A stretch of 64,000 bases of DNA from Butyrivibrio fibrisolvens (GCF_023206215.1 NZ_CP065800.1:4052215-4116214), one strand, 5' to 3'. Counted from the first letter of the stretch, positions 49,882 to 58,328 are shown. Notes: generated by a model not told the origin, from the letters alone. Translations and numbers: made by a program.

Positions 49882-50910
49882 TCAAGAACCAATAAACGAT
49901 ACAAGCTGAGATATCTCATTCTTAGCCCACTGAATGTCGTTGGAATCTTCGGGTTCGTTGTATTCTTTACGAAGAGTAGTTATGATTAATTCCCATTCCG
50001 CTTTTGCCTCTTCATATCTCCCAAGTTTCTTGTATAGGAACGCTAATGAATAGAGCATATCTATTTTATGAGGGGCATTTTGGGCGATATAGGCATTCTT
50101 AAAGCTTTCAATTGCATTTTCATATTCATTAAGCCTGTTAAAACGTTCACCCAGCTCATATTGACCAAGCCAATCATCTTTAGGAATTCTGTTCCAGATT
50201 TCTTTTGCTCCTGCAGGATTCCCTTTGGCCATTGCAACATCACCAAGAAGTATATCCTTAATGTATTTGTTTTCCCCGGTAAAATATGCCACCTCCAGTA
50301 AGGCTTCTGCTTTGTCAAAGTATTTTTTACTGACCATTGCCTCTATCAACATGCAATAGAGATTAGTGTTGCCGGGAAACTTATGGGCATAAGGCTCACA
50401 TACCCGGATAAACCAGTCATTATCGCTGTGGTACTTATACTCACTTCCGCCTCGGACGCTTCGGTATAAAGCAAAAATCTCTTCATCAAGAGGGCTTATA
50501 GTCATTGCTCTTTCAAGCATCTTGCCTGCGGATAGCATATCAGTATTGCATTTTGACAGATAAATCTTGGCGTAACGTTTGATCGCTTCTGTATCATCAG
50601 GATTCTCACGAAGTATTCCATCCAAAACCCGCTTGGCATAAGAAAAGTTTTGATCAGTTATAGTTTCTCTTTTAAGCATGTTGTCTATTCTTTCCAGTTC
50701 GTCATCGTGAGAAACTGAGAACAGTTCATCGATCCTGACCCCAAAGAAAGCAGCCAGCTTAGGTAACAGAGTAATATCCGGTAAGGTTGTGCCTGTTTCC
50801 CATTTGCTCACAGCCTGAAAGGAGATTCCGAGATATTCGGCAAGTTCTTCTTGCGTTACAGATTGTTCTGCACGTAATTGCTTAATTATTCTCCCTAAAT
50901 TTATATCCAT
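49882..50910 (-). CDS. XRE-family regulator with TPR-like repeats
   Basis: 342 residues. The helix-turn-helix is INLGRIIKQLRAEQSVTQEELAEYLGISFQAVSKWE (read in pieces, residues 3-38). The remainder contains tetratricopeptide-like helical pairs, seen in FNRLNEYENAIESFKNAY and YKKLGRYEEAKAEWE. The start at 50910 is set by GGAGG. A homologue of the first XRE gene in layout (helix-turn-helix plus repeat domain), so probably paralogous. Its promoter and a perfect 16-bp palindrome lie immediately upstream, suggesting autoregulation. The TPR part may bind a small peptide or a protein partner. Confidence 0.85.
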   Translation of the reverse strand: MDINLGRIIKQLRAEQSVTQEELAEYLGISFQAVSKWETGTTLPDITLLPKLAAFFGVRIDELFSVSHDDELERIDNMLKRETITDQNFSYAKRVLDGILRENPDDTEAIKRYAKIYLSKCNTDMLSAGKMLERAMTISPLDEEIFALYRSVRGGSEYKYHSDNDWFIRVCEPYAHKFPGNTNLYCMLIEAMVSKKYFDKAEALLEVAYFTGENKYIKDILLGDVAMAKGNPAGAKEIWNRIPKDDWLGQYELGERFNRLNEYENAIESFKNAYIAQNAPHKIDMLYSLAFLYKKLGRYEEAKAEWELIITTLRKEYNEPEDSNDIQWAKNEISQLVSFIGS

Positions 50911-50927
50911 AGTTGAGTTCCTCCGAT

Positions 50928-50980
50928 TTGTTTTCATCAGCTGATGAATGTACTATAGCGCTCGTGGGGCAAATTCACAA
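50928..50980. promoter_or_regulatory. Overlapping divergent promoters and shared operator of the second XRE gene
   Basis: Plus strand: TTGTTT (50928-50933), 17 bases, TACTAT (50951-50956). Minus strand: TTGTGA (complement of 50975-50980), 17 bases, TATAGT (complement of 50952-50957). The -10 boxes overlap. The perfect 16-bp palindrome TTCATCAGCTGATGAA (50933-50948) fills the plus-strand spacer and lies just downstream of the minus-strand -10, so one bound dimer could repress both directions. Confidence 0.65.
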
Positions 50981-51165
50981 TAACTGCTTCTTTTAGGGAA
51001 TTCAACCTGTAAGCGAATTGTGATGAAGCTGAGTATGGTTGCCCCCAACGCAGGATTGCCAAGATAATAGGCGGCGAGGTGGATGTAAAAGCATAAACCA
51101 TCTCATTATTTTAATAAGAAAAGAAGTCTGGAAGGTATGTTCCTTTCAGACTTCTTCTTTTTTTG
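50962..51165 (+). ncRNA. Candidate divergent small RNA next to the XRE gene
   Basis: A promoter (TTGTTT/TACTAT) and a strong terminator (51121-51165) bracket about 200 bases without a credible coding frame; the longest ATG frame gives 14 residues. The 5' part folds, GGGGCAA with TTGCCCC and ATTCACAAT with ATTGTGA (50966-51045). No homologue is recognised. Confidence 0.4.
51121..51165 (+). terminator. Strong plus-strand terminator at the right end of the island
   Basis: AAGAAGTCTGGAAGG pairs with CCTTTCAGACTTCTT, followed by CTTTTTTTG. It overlaps the inner edge of the right flanking repeat. Confidence 0.85.
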
Positions 51166-51238
51166 CCAATCCACCGCGACAGTGCTCATTTTGCGTTACT
51201 GTCTTATGAACACTGCCGTAAGGCAGGGGCTTTATATT
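51152..51238. repeat. Island-flanking inverted repeat, right copy
   Basis: 51152-51220 is the exact reverse complement of 47162-47230 (69 of 69 bases). The match continues outwards through AAGGCAGGGGCTTTATA with small differences. Together the pair encloses about 3.9 kb. Confidence 0.9.
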
Positions 51239-51258
51239 ATAGTGTCTTTGTCAGTTGC

Positions 51259-51990
51259 TTACATCTCCTGCTTCCATTCGCAGTCATTTCTAAATCGGAC
51301 AAGGTCAGCATCTGTTGTTATCTTGTAGTTGTTCTCATCTCCCGGTATCATGACGATCTTCATGCCATCCATGATCGCCGGTTCACTGCTTCCGTGGATG
51401 TGGTCCATCTGAGCTTCTGAAAGTTTATTGTTGGCGGCAAGATACTTTCCAAATCTAAAGACTTCAGGAGCCTGACCCGCAAGAACTTTGGACCTTTCCA
51501 AAAGATCAGTTATATGCCTTCCATCTTCTGACATATATACAGTATCTCTCATCTTAAGAACAGGAATAGCGCCGTCTGCACCTTCTGCAGCCTCTATGCA
51601 TGCATCCAGCATCTGCCTCGTCATACATGGCCTTGCAGCATCTATTATGGCTACAAGGTCACCTTCTCCTATAGAGTTTTCCAGTTTCTTAAGTCCGCTT
51701 AAAACAGACATCTGCCTGTTGAACCCCGGGCTTGCATACTTGATCTCTACGCCGTGCCTGCCACTGTCCCTGATACTTTCTGCGCAGCAATCACTTACAA
51801 GCTGCTTGTACTCATCAACACATACGATAACCACTGTTGATATAACAGGATCTGCGATAACTGTATCTATGACATATGAGATTATAGGTCTTCCGCAGAT
51901 CTCAATATACTGTTTGGGAGTATTGGTACTGCTGATACGGGCGCCGACACCGCCTGCAAGAATAATAGCTGAACACGAAATAACACTCAT
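51259..51990 (-). CDS. IspD/TarI-type cytidylyltransferase
   Basis: 243 residues with the nucleotidyltransferase start CSAIILAGGVGARI, NTPKQYIEICGRPII, and the IspD-like end IPGDENNYKITTDADLVRF. IspD makes CDP-methylerythritol for isoprenoids; TarI makes CDP-ribitol for teichoic acids. The alignment features fit either, and no teichoic-acid partner is adjacent. GGGGG precedes the ATG. The usual GxGxR(M/T) loop reads GVGARI. Confidence 0.82.
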   Translation of the reverse strand: MSVISCSAIILAGGVGARISSTNTPKQYIEICGRPIISYVIDTVIADPVISTVVIVCVDEYKQLVSDCCAESIRDSGRHGVEIKYASPGFNRQMSVLSGLKKLENSIGEGDLVAIIDAARPCMTRQMLDACIEAAEGADGAIPVLKMRDTVYMSEDGRHITDLLERSKVLAGQAPEVFRFGKYLAANNKLSEAQMDHIHGSSEPAIMDGMKIVMIPGDENNYKITTDADLVRFRNDCEWKQEM

Positions 51991-52212
51991 AATGACCCCC
52001 TTTATTTTAAGAATATCGCAACCAGTCAGCTTTCAACCGAATAATATTTCGACATATTTATATAGATTCTTAAACCTAATTCTTAATTTGAGCATGCTAT
52101 TTTTTTGTAGTATTATAAATCTCGGTCTGACAAAGGTATCTTTCGTACATCTGCTACTTAATTATAACCGCATAATCTCAGACCAAAAAATAATAAAACA
52201 AGGACTTAAGCC

Positions 52213-53400
52213 ATGCTAAATATATTAAAAAAAGAACCTGTAACAATCATATCACTTATACTTGCAATAATAAGCGCCTTCTTAGTACATCCTGATGCTG
52301 AGTATATTTCCTATATAGATTTTAGGACACTTAGTATACTCCTTTGCCTTATGCTTGTAATGGCAGGGCTTCGTAAAGAGGGGGTATTTAAATATATTGG
52401 AGAAAAGCTTCTTGCACGTACTTCTACAAAAAGAGGTCTTGCACTTGTCCTTATAACTCTATGCTTTTTCTTTAGTATGCTCATCACCAATGATGTTGCA
52501 CTTATAAGCTTCGTGCCATTCTCCATAGAGCTTATAAACATGATGCATGATGAGAATAAAGGATCTCTTGCCATAAAGCTTATAGTTCTTGAGACTATAG
52601 CTGCCAATCTTGGAAGTATGCTAACTCCTATCGGCAATCCTCAGAACCTGTATCTATACTCTCTGTCCGGTATCAGCATTGTAAGTTTTATAAAGATAAT
52701 GCTGCCTTATAGCCTTGCATCTCTACTATTACTGCTATTATTCGGGATATTCATGTTCCCTGTTAAAAAGGGTACACCTGATGAAACTGTCATGGAAGAA
52801 GTTGACGATGCTAATAGTAAAGAAGAATCTGTATCATCCACAAGCAAAAGTACTGATAGAAAGACAGGCGCATCTTTTTCCAAAAAGATGATAACATCCT
52901 ATCTGGTGCTGTTCTTACTAAGCATTCTGGTAGTAGTCCATGTCCTTCCATATCAGGCGGTACTGGCTGTTACCATCGCAGTAGTTCTACTTATCGACAG
53001 GCAGACTATCACTAAGGCGGACTATTTCCTTCTTCTGTCATTCATCTTCCTGTTCATATTCGTAGGTAATATCAAAAGAATAGAGCCCATTAGAGATGCT
53101 CTTCAGAACGTACTTAATGGGCGTGAAGTTATCACATCTATAATAGCAAGCCAGTTCATCAGTAACGTTCCTGCAGCAATACTGCTATCCGGAATGACTG
53201 ATAAACTGCGCCTGCTTATAGTAGGTACTAACCTCGGCGGCCTTGGAACTCTTATAGCTTCTATGGCAAGCCTTATCTCCTTTAAATTCTATGGACAGAT
53301 GAAGGATTGCCAAAAAGGAAGATATGTAGCTGTATTTACACTGTTAAATGTGGTATTTCTTGCTATTCTTGTAGTACTGAATATGATGAATATGAGCTGA
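52213..53400 (+). CDS. ArsB/NhaD-like anion or sodium transporter (SLC13-type)
   Basis: 395 residues with about ten membrane segments. Motifs of the ion transporter superfamily are visible: FFFSMLITNDVALISFVPFS and AANLGSMLTPIGNPQNLYLYS in the first half, IASQFISNVPAAILLSGMTD and GTNLGGLGTLIASMASLIS in the second. A hydrophilic loop of about 50 residues (DANSKEESVSSTSKS) joins the halves. Substrate unknown (arsenite, citrate-type anions or Na+/H+ are all possible). AAGGA precedes the ATG. Divergent from ispD. Confidence 0.82.
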   Translation: MLNILKKEPVTIISLILAIISAFLVHPDAEYISYIDFRTLSILLCLMLVMAGLRKEGVFKYIGEKLLARTSTKRGLALVLITLCFFFSMLITNDVALISFVPFSIELINMMHDENKGSLAIKLIVLETIAANLGSMLTPIGNPQNLYLYSLSGISIVSFIKIMLPYSLASLLLLLLFGIFMFPVKKGTPDETVMEEVDDANSKEESVSSTSKSTDRKTGASFSKKMITSYLVLFLLSILVVVHVLPYQAVLAVTIAVVLLIDRQTITKADYFLLLSFIFLFIFVGNIKRIEPIRDALQNVLNGREVITSIIASQFISNVPAAILLSGMTDKLRLLIVGTNLGGLGTLIASMASLISFKFYGQMKDCQKGRYVAVFTLLNVVFLAILVVLNMMNMS

Positions 53401-53495
53401 AAGTAAAATTCATATTACTTTTAGAAATAGAATTTGGGAATTATCATAATATGAGTATCTGATTCCTAAAAACATTGATCAACTAACATAGTTAT

Positions 53496-53538
53496 AAACT
53501 AGGCCGACAAGCACTTTAATCTTGCCGGCCTAGTTTTT
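53496..53538. terminator. Bidirectional terminator between the transporter and the aldo/keto reductase
   Basis: AAACTAGGCCG-CAAG pairs with CTTG-CCGGCCTAGTTT, with A and T tracts outside. Confidence 0.85.
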
Positions 53539-53593
53539 AATGTAAATATTTTTAATGTAAATATTTTTAATGTAAATATTTTGAATGTGATTA
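53534..53593. repeat. 15-bp tandem repeat, three perfect copies and one degenerate
   Basis: TTTTTAATGTAAATA repeats at 53534, 53549 and 53564, then TTTTGAATGTGATTA at 53579. Non-coding; probable replication slippage. Confidence 0.9.
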
Positions 53594-53599
53594 TATTTT

Positions 53600-54778
53600 C
53601 TAGTACTTCATAACCTTCTTGGCAATAGGTATACCTATCTCATATAATGGATTTTCAAATCGTCTTGTAACATTTACAAGTTCCTGCCTGATGTTAAGGT
53701 GCTGCGGACAATGCTGTTCACATTTGCCGCATTTTACGCACAAGCTTGCATTGGACTGAACATTCCTAAGTGTGGTACACATGACATATTCACGAAATGC
53801 GTTAAAATAGCCATCTGTATAGCTTGAGTTGTAGATCGCAAAGTTGGTTGGAATATCTACTCCCTTAGGGCAAGGCTGACAGTAGCCGCAGCCTGTGCAT
53901 CCAACCTTGATACTCTTTCGAAGCTGTTTAAGAGCACCATCATATGCTTTTAGCTCTGCCTGACTTAATGAACAGGCGGTGGCAGTTTCTGCAGTGACGC
54001 AGTTCTGTCTGACCTGACTTATATCATTCATTCCGGATAAGACAACTGTAACTTCAGGATGATTCCAGATCCAGCGAAGTCCCCAGTCTACACTGCTTCT
54101 TGAAGGATCCACCTTCTCAAATTCCTTCCTTGCTCCTTCCGGAAGATTGGCTAGACGCCCTCCTCTTAGAGGCTCCATTATCACAACAGGAATATCCTTG
54201 GAAGCTGCATATCTAAGACCTTCTATACCTGCCTGTGCATGCTCATCCATGTAGTTGAACTGTATCTGGCAGAAATCCCAGTCATAGGCATCAAGTAACT
54301 CTTTGAAAGCAATGGTTCCTCCGTGAAAAGAAAAACCTATATTCCTTATCTGTCCCGATTGTTTCTTCTCATTGATAAAATCAATAATCCCCATACCACG
54401 TAAACGCATCCATGTATTGGCATCATTGAGCATATGCATGAGGTAGTAGTCGATATGATCTGTCTGAAGGCGTTCTAACTCTTCCGCAAAATACTTTTCA
54501 AAATCCTCAGACTTTTTGAGAAGATAATGAGGAAGCTTAGTAGCTATATAAACCTTGTCTCTTATGTCATACTTTTTCAAAAACTTACCAAGACATACTT
54601 CACTTCCGGGATATATATAAGCCGTATCATAATAATTGACGCCATTTTGAAAAGCTTCATAAAGCTCCTGCTCTGCCTTCTCCTGATCTATGCCACTACC
54701 TTTTTTGGTAAATCGCATACACCCGTACCCAAGGACTGAAAGCTTATCACCTGATCTGTTACTGACTCTGTATTGCAT
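53600..54778 (-). CDS. Aldo/keto reductase with two C-terminal [4Fe-4S] clusters
   Basis: 392 residues. The reductase barrel keeps the catalytic region NYYDTAYIYPGSE, a Lys in IATKLP and the His of YYLMHMLND. The C-terminus carries two cluster motifs, CTGCGYCQPCP and CVKCGKCEQHCP (about residues 285-350), a fusion widespread in anaerobic Clostridia and thought to couple the reductase to ferredoxin. The ATG at 54778 has GGGAGG 6 bases upstream. Monocistronic. Confidence 0.93.
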   Translation of the reverse strand: MQYRVSNRSGDKLSVLGYGCMRFTKKGSGIDQEKAEQELYEAFQNGVNYYDTAYIYPGSEVCLGKFLKKYDIRDKVYIATKLPHYLLKKSEDFEKYFAEELERLQTDHIDYYLMHMLNDANTWMRLRGMGIIDFINEKKQSGQIRNIGFSFHGGTIAFKELLDAYDWDFCQIQFNYMDEHAQAGIEGLRYAASKDIPVVIMEPLRGGRLANLPEGARKEFEKVDPSRSSVDWGLRWIWNHPEVTVVLSGMNDISQVRQNCVTAETATACSLSQAELKAYDGALKQLRKSIKVGCTGCGYCQPCPKGVDIPTNFAIYNSSYTDGYFNAFREYVMCTTLRNVQSNASLCVKCGKCEQHCPQHLNIRQELVNVTRRFENPLYEIGIPIAKKVMKY

Positions 54779-54805
54779 AGTCAACCTCCCTTTATATTAC
54801 ATATA

Positions 54806-54984
54806 CAAACTTCGCACTTGCCAAATATACGCCACCATTTGCGACAGCATCAATGCGGACAGTTTATAATACATTTTCGTATCTTGAATTTATAACACCT
54901 TCAAAAGATACGAAAATGTATTATAAACTGTCCGCATTGAAGCTACCGCAAATGGTGGCGTATATTTGGCAAGTGCGAAGTTTG
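54806..54984. repeat. Long palindromic repeat P4 (179 bp)
   Basis: CAAACTTCGCACTTGCC at the left pairs with GGCAAGTGCGAAGTTTG at the right. The inner arms pair through AATGCGGACAGTTTATAAT and ATTTTCGTATCTT. The arms match P3 (60114-60408), but the P3 core is missing, and the loop retains one strand of the next P3 segment (TTATAACACCTTCA). The right edge overlaps the target duplication of the IS1634-family element. Confidence 0.85.
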
Positions 54985-55180
54985 ATTTATATATATATAT
55001 TCCGCCTATATATATAATAAAAAAGAAGGAATAAATTTTCAACAACTATATTGCATGCTATCCATATTGCTTAATAAGGTGTACTCAATACGAAGCCCTC
55101 TGTCAGTATCATTAACAGTTCAGGCCTAATCTCCTCATCATCGTCTTAATTTGACAAAAAAACTTTAACTATTTTATAGT
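54975..55180. repeat. Target-site duplication of the IS1634-family element, left copy
   Basis: 206 bp, from GCGAAGTTTG to TTTTATAGT. Matches 57138-57341 except for two homopolymer lengths (A6 versus A5 near 55020; A7 versus A6 near 55155). It contains a hairpin of TTATATATATATA with TATATATATAA. Its promoter copy now faces the transposase 3' end. Confidence 0.92.
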
Positions 55181-55202
55181 CCCATCTTTGACAGTTTGAG
55201 AG

Positions 55203-55250
55203 AAGAAAAAGTCTCGCATCCCTGATAAAAAGGCGGTTGCGAGACTTTCT
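55203..55250 (-). terminator. Terminator after the IS1634-family transposase
   Basis: On the minus strand AAGTCTCGCA pairs with TGCGAGACTT, followed by TTTCTTCT. It also lies across the path of the duplicated plus-strand promoter. Confidence 0.8.
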
Positions 55251-55275
55251 TCTTCGTTTTGAAGTATAGTAATTT

Positions 55276-57000
55276 CTATCTCCTTTTGCTTTTTTTCTGA
55301 ATTGTTTTCATCTGGCTCTTGGTGATGAATTCATAGTCTGTGCGAAAGCCACAGACTTCATGGAGATTATCGGTAAGTTTTGTCCTCTGATATGTCGGAA
55401 TAAAGCCTTGCTCTTTTATTCCTGCGAAGTTCATTTCTTTGAGAGTTCTGAGTATATCGTCGCAGGTGTATTTATCATCAATCCACTGCTCAAGGTATCT
55501 GTATATGATCAGTGCAAGGAAACAGGTAAGAAAGTGTGCTTTGATTCTAACATCATTCTTGAGGAACACCGGTCTTGCCTCGAAATCCGTCTTCATGATT
55601 CTGAAGCATTCTTCGATTTCCCAACGCCCTTCACTGACTTTCAGAATGTCGCCTACAGGATCATCAAGTAAGTCGGTGGAAACGGCGTATAGACCATCAT
55701 AAAGAGATTCCTGTCCGACTTTGTCTGTATCAAGATAGTTGTGGATGTTTGCAACCTCTCCACTGTCTGTTACAGCCATCTTGCCTATAAAGCGGGCAGG
55801 ATCATTAGGATTCTTTCTGTTCCTCTTAATCGATCCGGAGTCTATTAGCTTTTGGGCACGCTCCACCTGTGAATCGCGGACTGCTTTCTGGTACTTTGCG
55901 AACTTAGGGGAGTAGGTAACTATGAGACGCTGATGGAGCGTCTTTGGAGTATAAGGTTCTTCCTTGTAGTACAGGCCTGTATCGTCATCAGGAAGTTTTG
56001 ATATATCTACAGGGGTGTCGTCCGATACACTTTTAAATCCTTTGCCATTCAGCGCCCATTCCTTGTCCTCGGCTTTAAGCTTCTTGATGGACTGGGTCAC
56101 AATGAATGCTCTCTCGCCCATGTGATTATAGTTTCTTATCTTCTCAGAACCGAGGCCAGCATCGCTACAATATATAAATTTCTGACATCCGAATTCAGAA
56201 AGTACTTTTTCTTCAAGAGGCTTAAGCGAAGTCTGCTCGTTAGCATTTCCAGGAAACAATGAGAATGCCAGCGGTATGCCATCCCCATCCATAAACATGC
56301 CCATCTGGATGATTGGATTAGGGCGGTGCTCCTTGCTTTTTCCGTACTTCTTGTCGCCATCTTCCTGCTCAATCTCAAAGTAGTAATTAGTGCAGTCGTA
56401 GAAGAGAATCTTGTCGTTTCTCTTGCCTATGAGATGGCTGTTTTTATAGACTTCAGACTGAATAAAATCGCATTCATTTCCAAGAACATCCAGCGAACGA
56501 TATATGTCATGAAGCTGATAGGAGGGCTTTTCCAGAAACTCAGAAGCCACTTTGAAAGAAGATCTTTTGCTTGAAGGTTCGAGAATTCTAGCGAAGATCA
56601 TATCAGAAAGAATGGCGTTGATATCATACCTGAACTTGTATTTATCTCGAAGTTTTCTGCAGGTTTTATCTAATGCAAGAGAATAGTAAATGGACTGCAG
56701 AAACAGATATCCTCCTCGGTACATCACCTGCTGTTCATAATCAAGCTGTCTATTTGCGTGGAAGGTTATCTGGACAGATTTAGACTGTTGTTCCTCTTTG
56801 TATTTCAAAGTCTCGAGCCTTGCTTCTTCTCTAGCCCAGGCCATGACATCGTCTCTAGTGGGACCATGTTCCTTTATAAGTTCCTGTAACGTCCCGAGTT
56901 TTCTAATAATGGTTGAAGTACTGACACCTTTATCGTTGATATATCCTTTGGTGATATAAAAAGATTCGGCATTTTTAGATTTAGAAGTTGTAACTCGCAT
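55276..57000 (-). CDS. IS1634-family transposase
   Basis: 574 residues, DDE (DUF4277/transposase-IS4-like) type. The catalytic triad is readable as the Asp in ILFYDCTNYYFE (about residue 200), the Asp in FIYCSDAGLGSEK (about 280) and the Glu in GRWEIEECFRIMKTDFE (about 480). The C-terminal HFLTCFLALIIYRYLE is typical of the family. Start at 57000 (MRVTTSKSKN). A complete, probably active enzyme; no frameshift seen. Confidence 0.93.
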   Translation of the reverse strand: MRVTTSKSKNAESFYITKGYINDKGVSTSTIIRKLGTLQELIKEHGPTRDDVMAWAREEARLETLKYKEEQQSKSVQITFHANRQLDYEQQVMYRGGYLFLQSIYYSLALDKTCRKLRDKYKFRYDINAILSDMIFARILEPSSKRSSFKVASEFLEKPSYQLHDIYRSLDVLGNECDFIQSEVYKNSHLIGKRNDKILFYDCTNYYFEIEQEDGDKKYGKSKEHRPNPIIQMGMFMDGDGIPLAFSLFPGNANEQTSLKPLEEKVLSEFGCQKFIYCSDAGLGSEKIRNYNHMGERAFIVTQSIKKLKAEDKEWALNGKGFKSVSDDTPVDISKLPDDDTGLYYKEEPYTPKTLHQRLIVTYSPKFAKYQKAVRDSQVERAQKLIDSGSIKRNRKNPNDPARFIGKMAVTDSGEVANIHNYLDTDKVGQESLYDGLYAVSTDLLDDPVGDILKVSEGRWEIEECFRIMKTDFEARPVFLKNDVRIKAHFLTCFLALIIYRYLEQWIDDKYTCDDILRTLKEMNFAGIKEQGFIPTYQRTKLTDNLHEVCGFRTDYEFITKSQMKTIQKKSKRR

Positions 57001-57137
57001 CTCAGCAATCCTCCATGCCTTATTATATCATACATTGCTATAAAATACCATATATAAAAACAATAAATTTGACATAAAAAATGCAGACCACAAGCGGCCT
57101 GCAAGGTATAATTTATTTATGCAACTGTCAAACTACC

Positions 57138-57341
57138 GCGAAGTTTGATTTATATATATATATTCCGCCTATATATATAATAAAAAGAAGGAATAAATTT
57201 TCAACAACTATATTGCATGCTATCCATATTGCTTAATAAGGTGTACTCAATACGAAGCCCTCTGTCAGTATCATTAACAGTTCAGGCCTAATCTCCTCAT
57301 CATCGTCTTAATTTGACAAAAAACTTTAACTATTTTATAGT
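57138..57341. repeat. Target-site duplication of the IS1634-family element, right copy
   Basis: 204 bp matching 54975-55180. It ends exactly at the -10 box of the zinc-ribbon gene promoter, so the gene kept its whole promoter after insertion. Confidence 0.92.
57313..57341 (+). promoter_or_regulatory. Promoter of the zinc-ribbon gene pair
   Basis: TTGACA (57313-57318), exactly 17 bases, TATAGT (57336-57341). The copy at the left of the element (55152 region) has an 18-base spacer because of one more A. Confidence 0.75.
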
Positions 57342-57378
57342 TTATGGCATCGAAAAAAGTTAAAGGGAGAATTTCAAA

Positions 57379-57834
57379 ATGATGTATTGTTCTAAATGTG
57401 GAAAGCAGCTAAATGATGACGATGCTTTTTGCAGCGGCTGCGGTCAGCCAACAGGAATAAACACAGGTCAGGCTCCATCTCAGAGCCAGTCCATTTCAAC
57501 AAGTTCTTATATGAATCAGACTAGTTCAGACAATTCATATACAGATCAGACTTCTTCTATTCCACCTTATAATCAGCAGGAACCTGTAACAAAGGAAGAT
57601 AACACTCTTGCAATTATTGCAATTGTTATTTCTTTTTTCCTTCCGGCAGTCGGTATTATTCTTGCGCTGGTAGGTCATACCAATTACAAGACTAAGAAGA
57701 ATAAGAATCTGTGCAAGATTGCAATAGTGATCAATCTAATAATCATCATTGCATTGCTTGTATTTGCCTGTGTCTTTTTAAATTCATTTGCCATGTTATG
57801 GGAAGGATTAAAATCATGTCAAGGCATGAGCTAA
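57379..57834 (+). CDS. Zinc-ribbon membrane protein, copy 1
   Basis: 151 residues. The N-terminal zinc ribbon CSKCG...CSGCG (residues 4-22) is followed by a Ser/Gln/Thr-rich linker (about 30-75) and two membrane segments (about 82-104 and 113-137) that look like a DUF4190-type hairpin. The start is one of two adjacent ATGs (57379 or 57382), behind AGGGAG. A near-identical N-terminus in the next gene shows a tandem duplication. The function is unknown. Confidence 0.85.
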   Translation: MMYCSKCGKQLNDDDAFCSGCGQPTGINTGQAPSQSQSISTSSYMNQTSSDNSYTDQTSSIPPYNQQEPVTKEDNTLAIIAIVISFFLPAVGIILALVGHTNYKTKKNKNLCKIAIVINLIIIIALLVFACVFLNSFAMLWEGLKSCQGMS

Positions 57835-57863
57835 TATTGAAAAAAGAAAAGGGGAAATTTTAA

Positions 57864-58262
57864 ATGATGTATTGTTCTAAATGTGGAAAACAACTAAATG
57901 ATGACGATGCTTTTTGCAGCGGCTGCGGTCAGCCAACAGGTGTAAGCGCAGCTCAGTCTACAGCTCAAAGTCAGACTGCAAATCAGGCATATGCCGGTAA
58001 TAATCAGAATTCGTATAATGCAGGCAGTTCATATAGCAATCAGGGATCTTCTATGAATGGAGAAAGCAATGCTCTTGCTATAGTAGCAGTTATCTGCTCT
58101 ATACTACTTCCAGTAATTGGTCTTATTCTTGCAATCATAGGTCTATGCACTTATAAAAATAAGAATAACAGAAACTGGTGCACTATCGCAGTTATCATAA
58201 ATATAATATATATCGTATTCGGAATATTATCAGTATTTTTGGATACTGGACATTTGGAATAA
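57864..58262 (+). CDS. Zinc-ribbon membrane protein, copy 2
   Basis: 132 residues. Its first 26 residues (MMYCSKCGKQLNDDDAFCSG...) are the same as in copy 1 and the DNA is nearly identical there, while the linker (Gln/Asn/Ser-rich) and the membrane segments diverge. It starts 29 bases after copy 1, behind AGGGG, and shares its promoter. Homogenised 5' ends suggest recent duplication or gene conversion. Confidence 0.85.
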   Translation: MMYCSKCGKQLNDDDAFCSGCGQPTGVSAAQSTAQSQTANQAYAGNNQNSYNAGSSYSNQGSSMNGESNALAIVAVICSILLPVIGLILAIIGLCTYKNKNNRNWCTIAVIINIIYIVFGILSVFLDTGHLE

Positions 58263-58328
58263 TGGAAGACGTTCTAACAGAATTATTCAAAAACTGCGCC
58301 ATCCCCGGATGATACGACACGATATATA

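Larger units (their letters stand above)
55181..57137. mobile_element. IS1634-family insertion sequence
   Basis: 1957 bp lying exactly between the two long direct repeats. The ends share TTTGACAGTT at positions 7-16 in inverted orientation (CCCATC before it at the left, CGGTAG in the reverse complement of the right end). One 574-residue transposase, intact. Very long, variable target duplications are a known property of IS1634 and IS1549, which supports the family call. Confidence 0.9.

Noticed and set aside
53534..53593. 15-bp tandem repeats as iterons of an origin
   Set aside because: AT-rich slippage-type repeat next to a terminator, no replication gene nearby.
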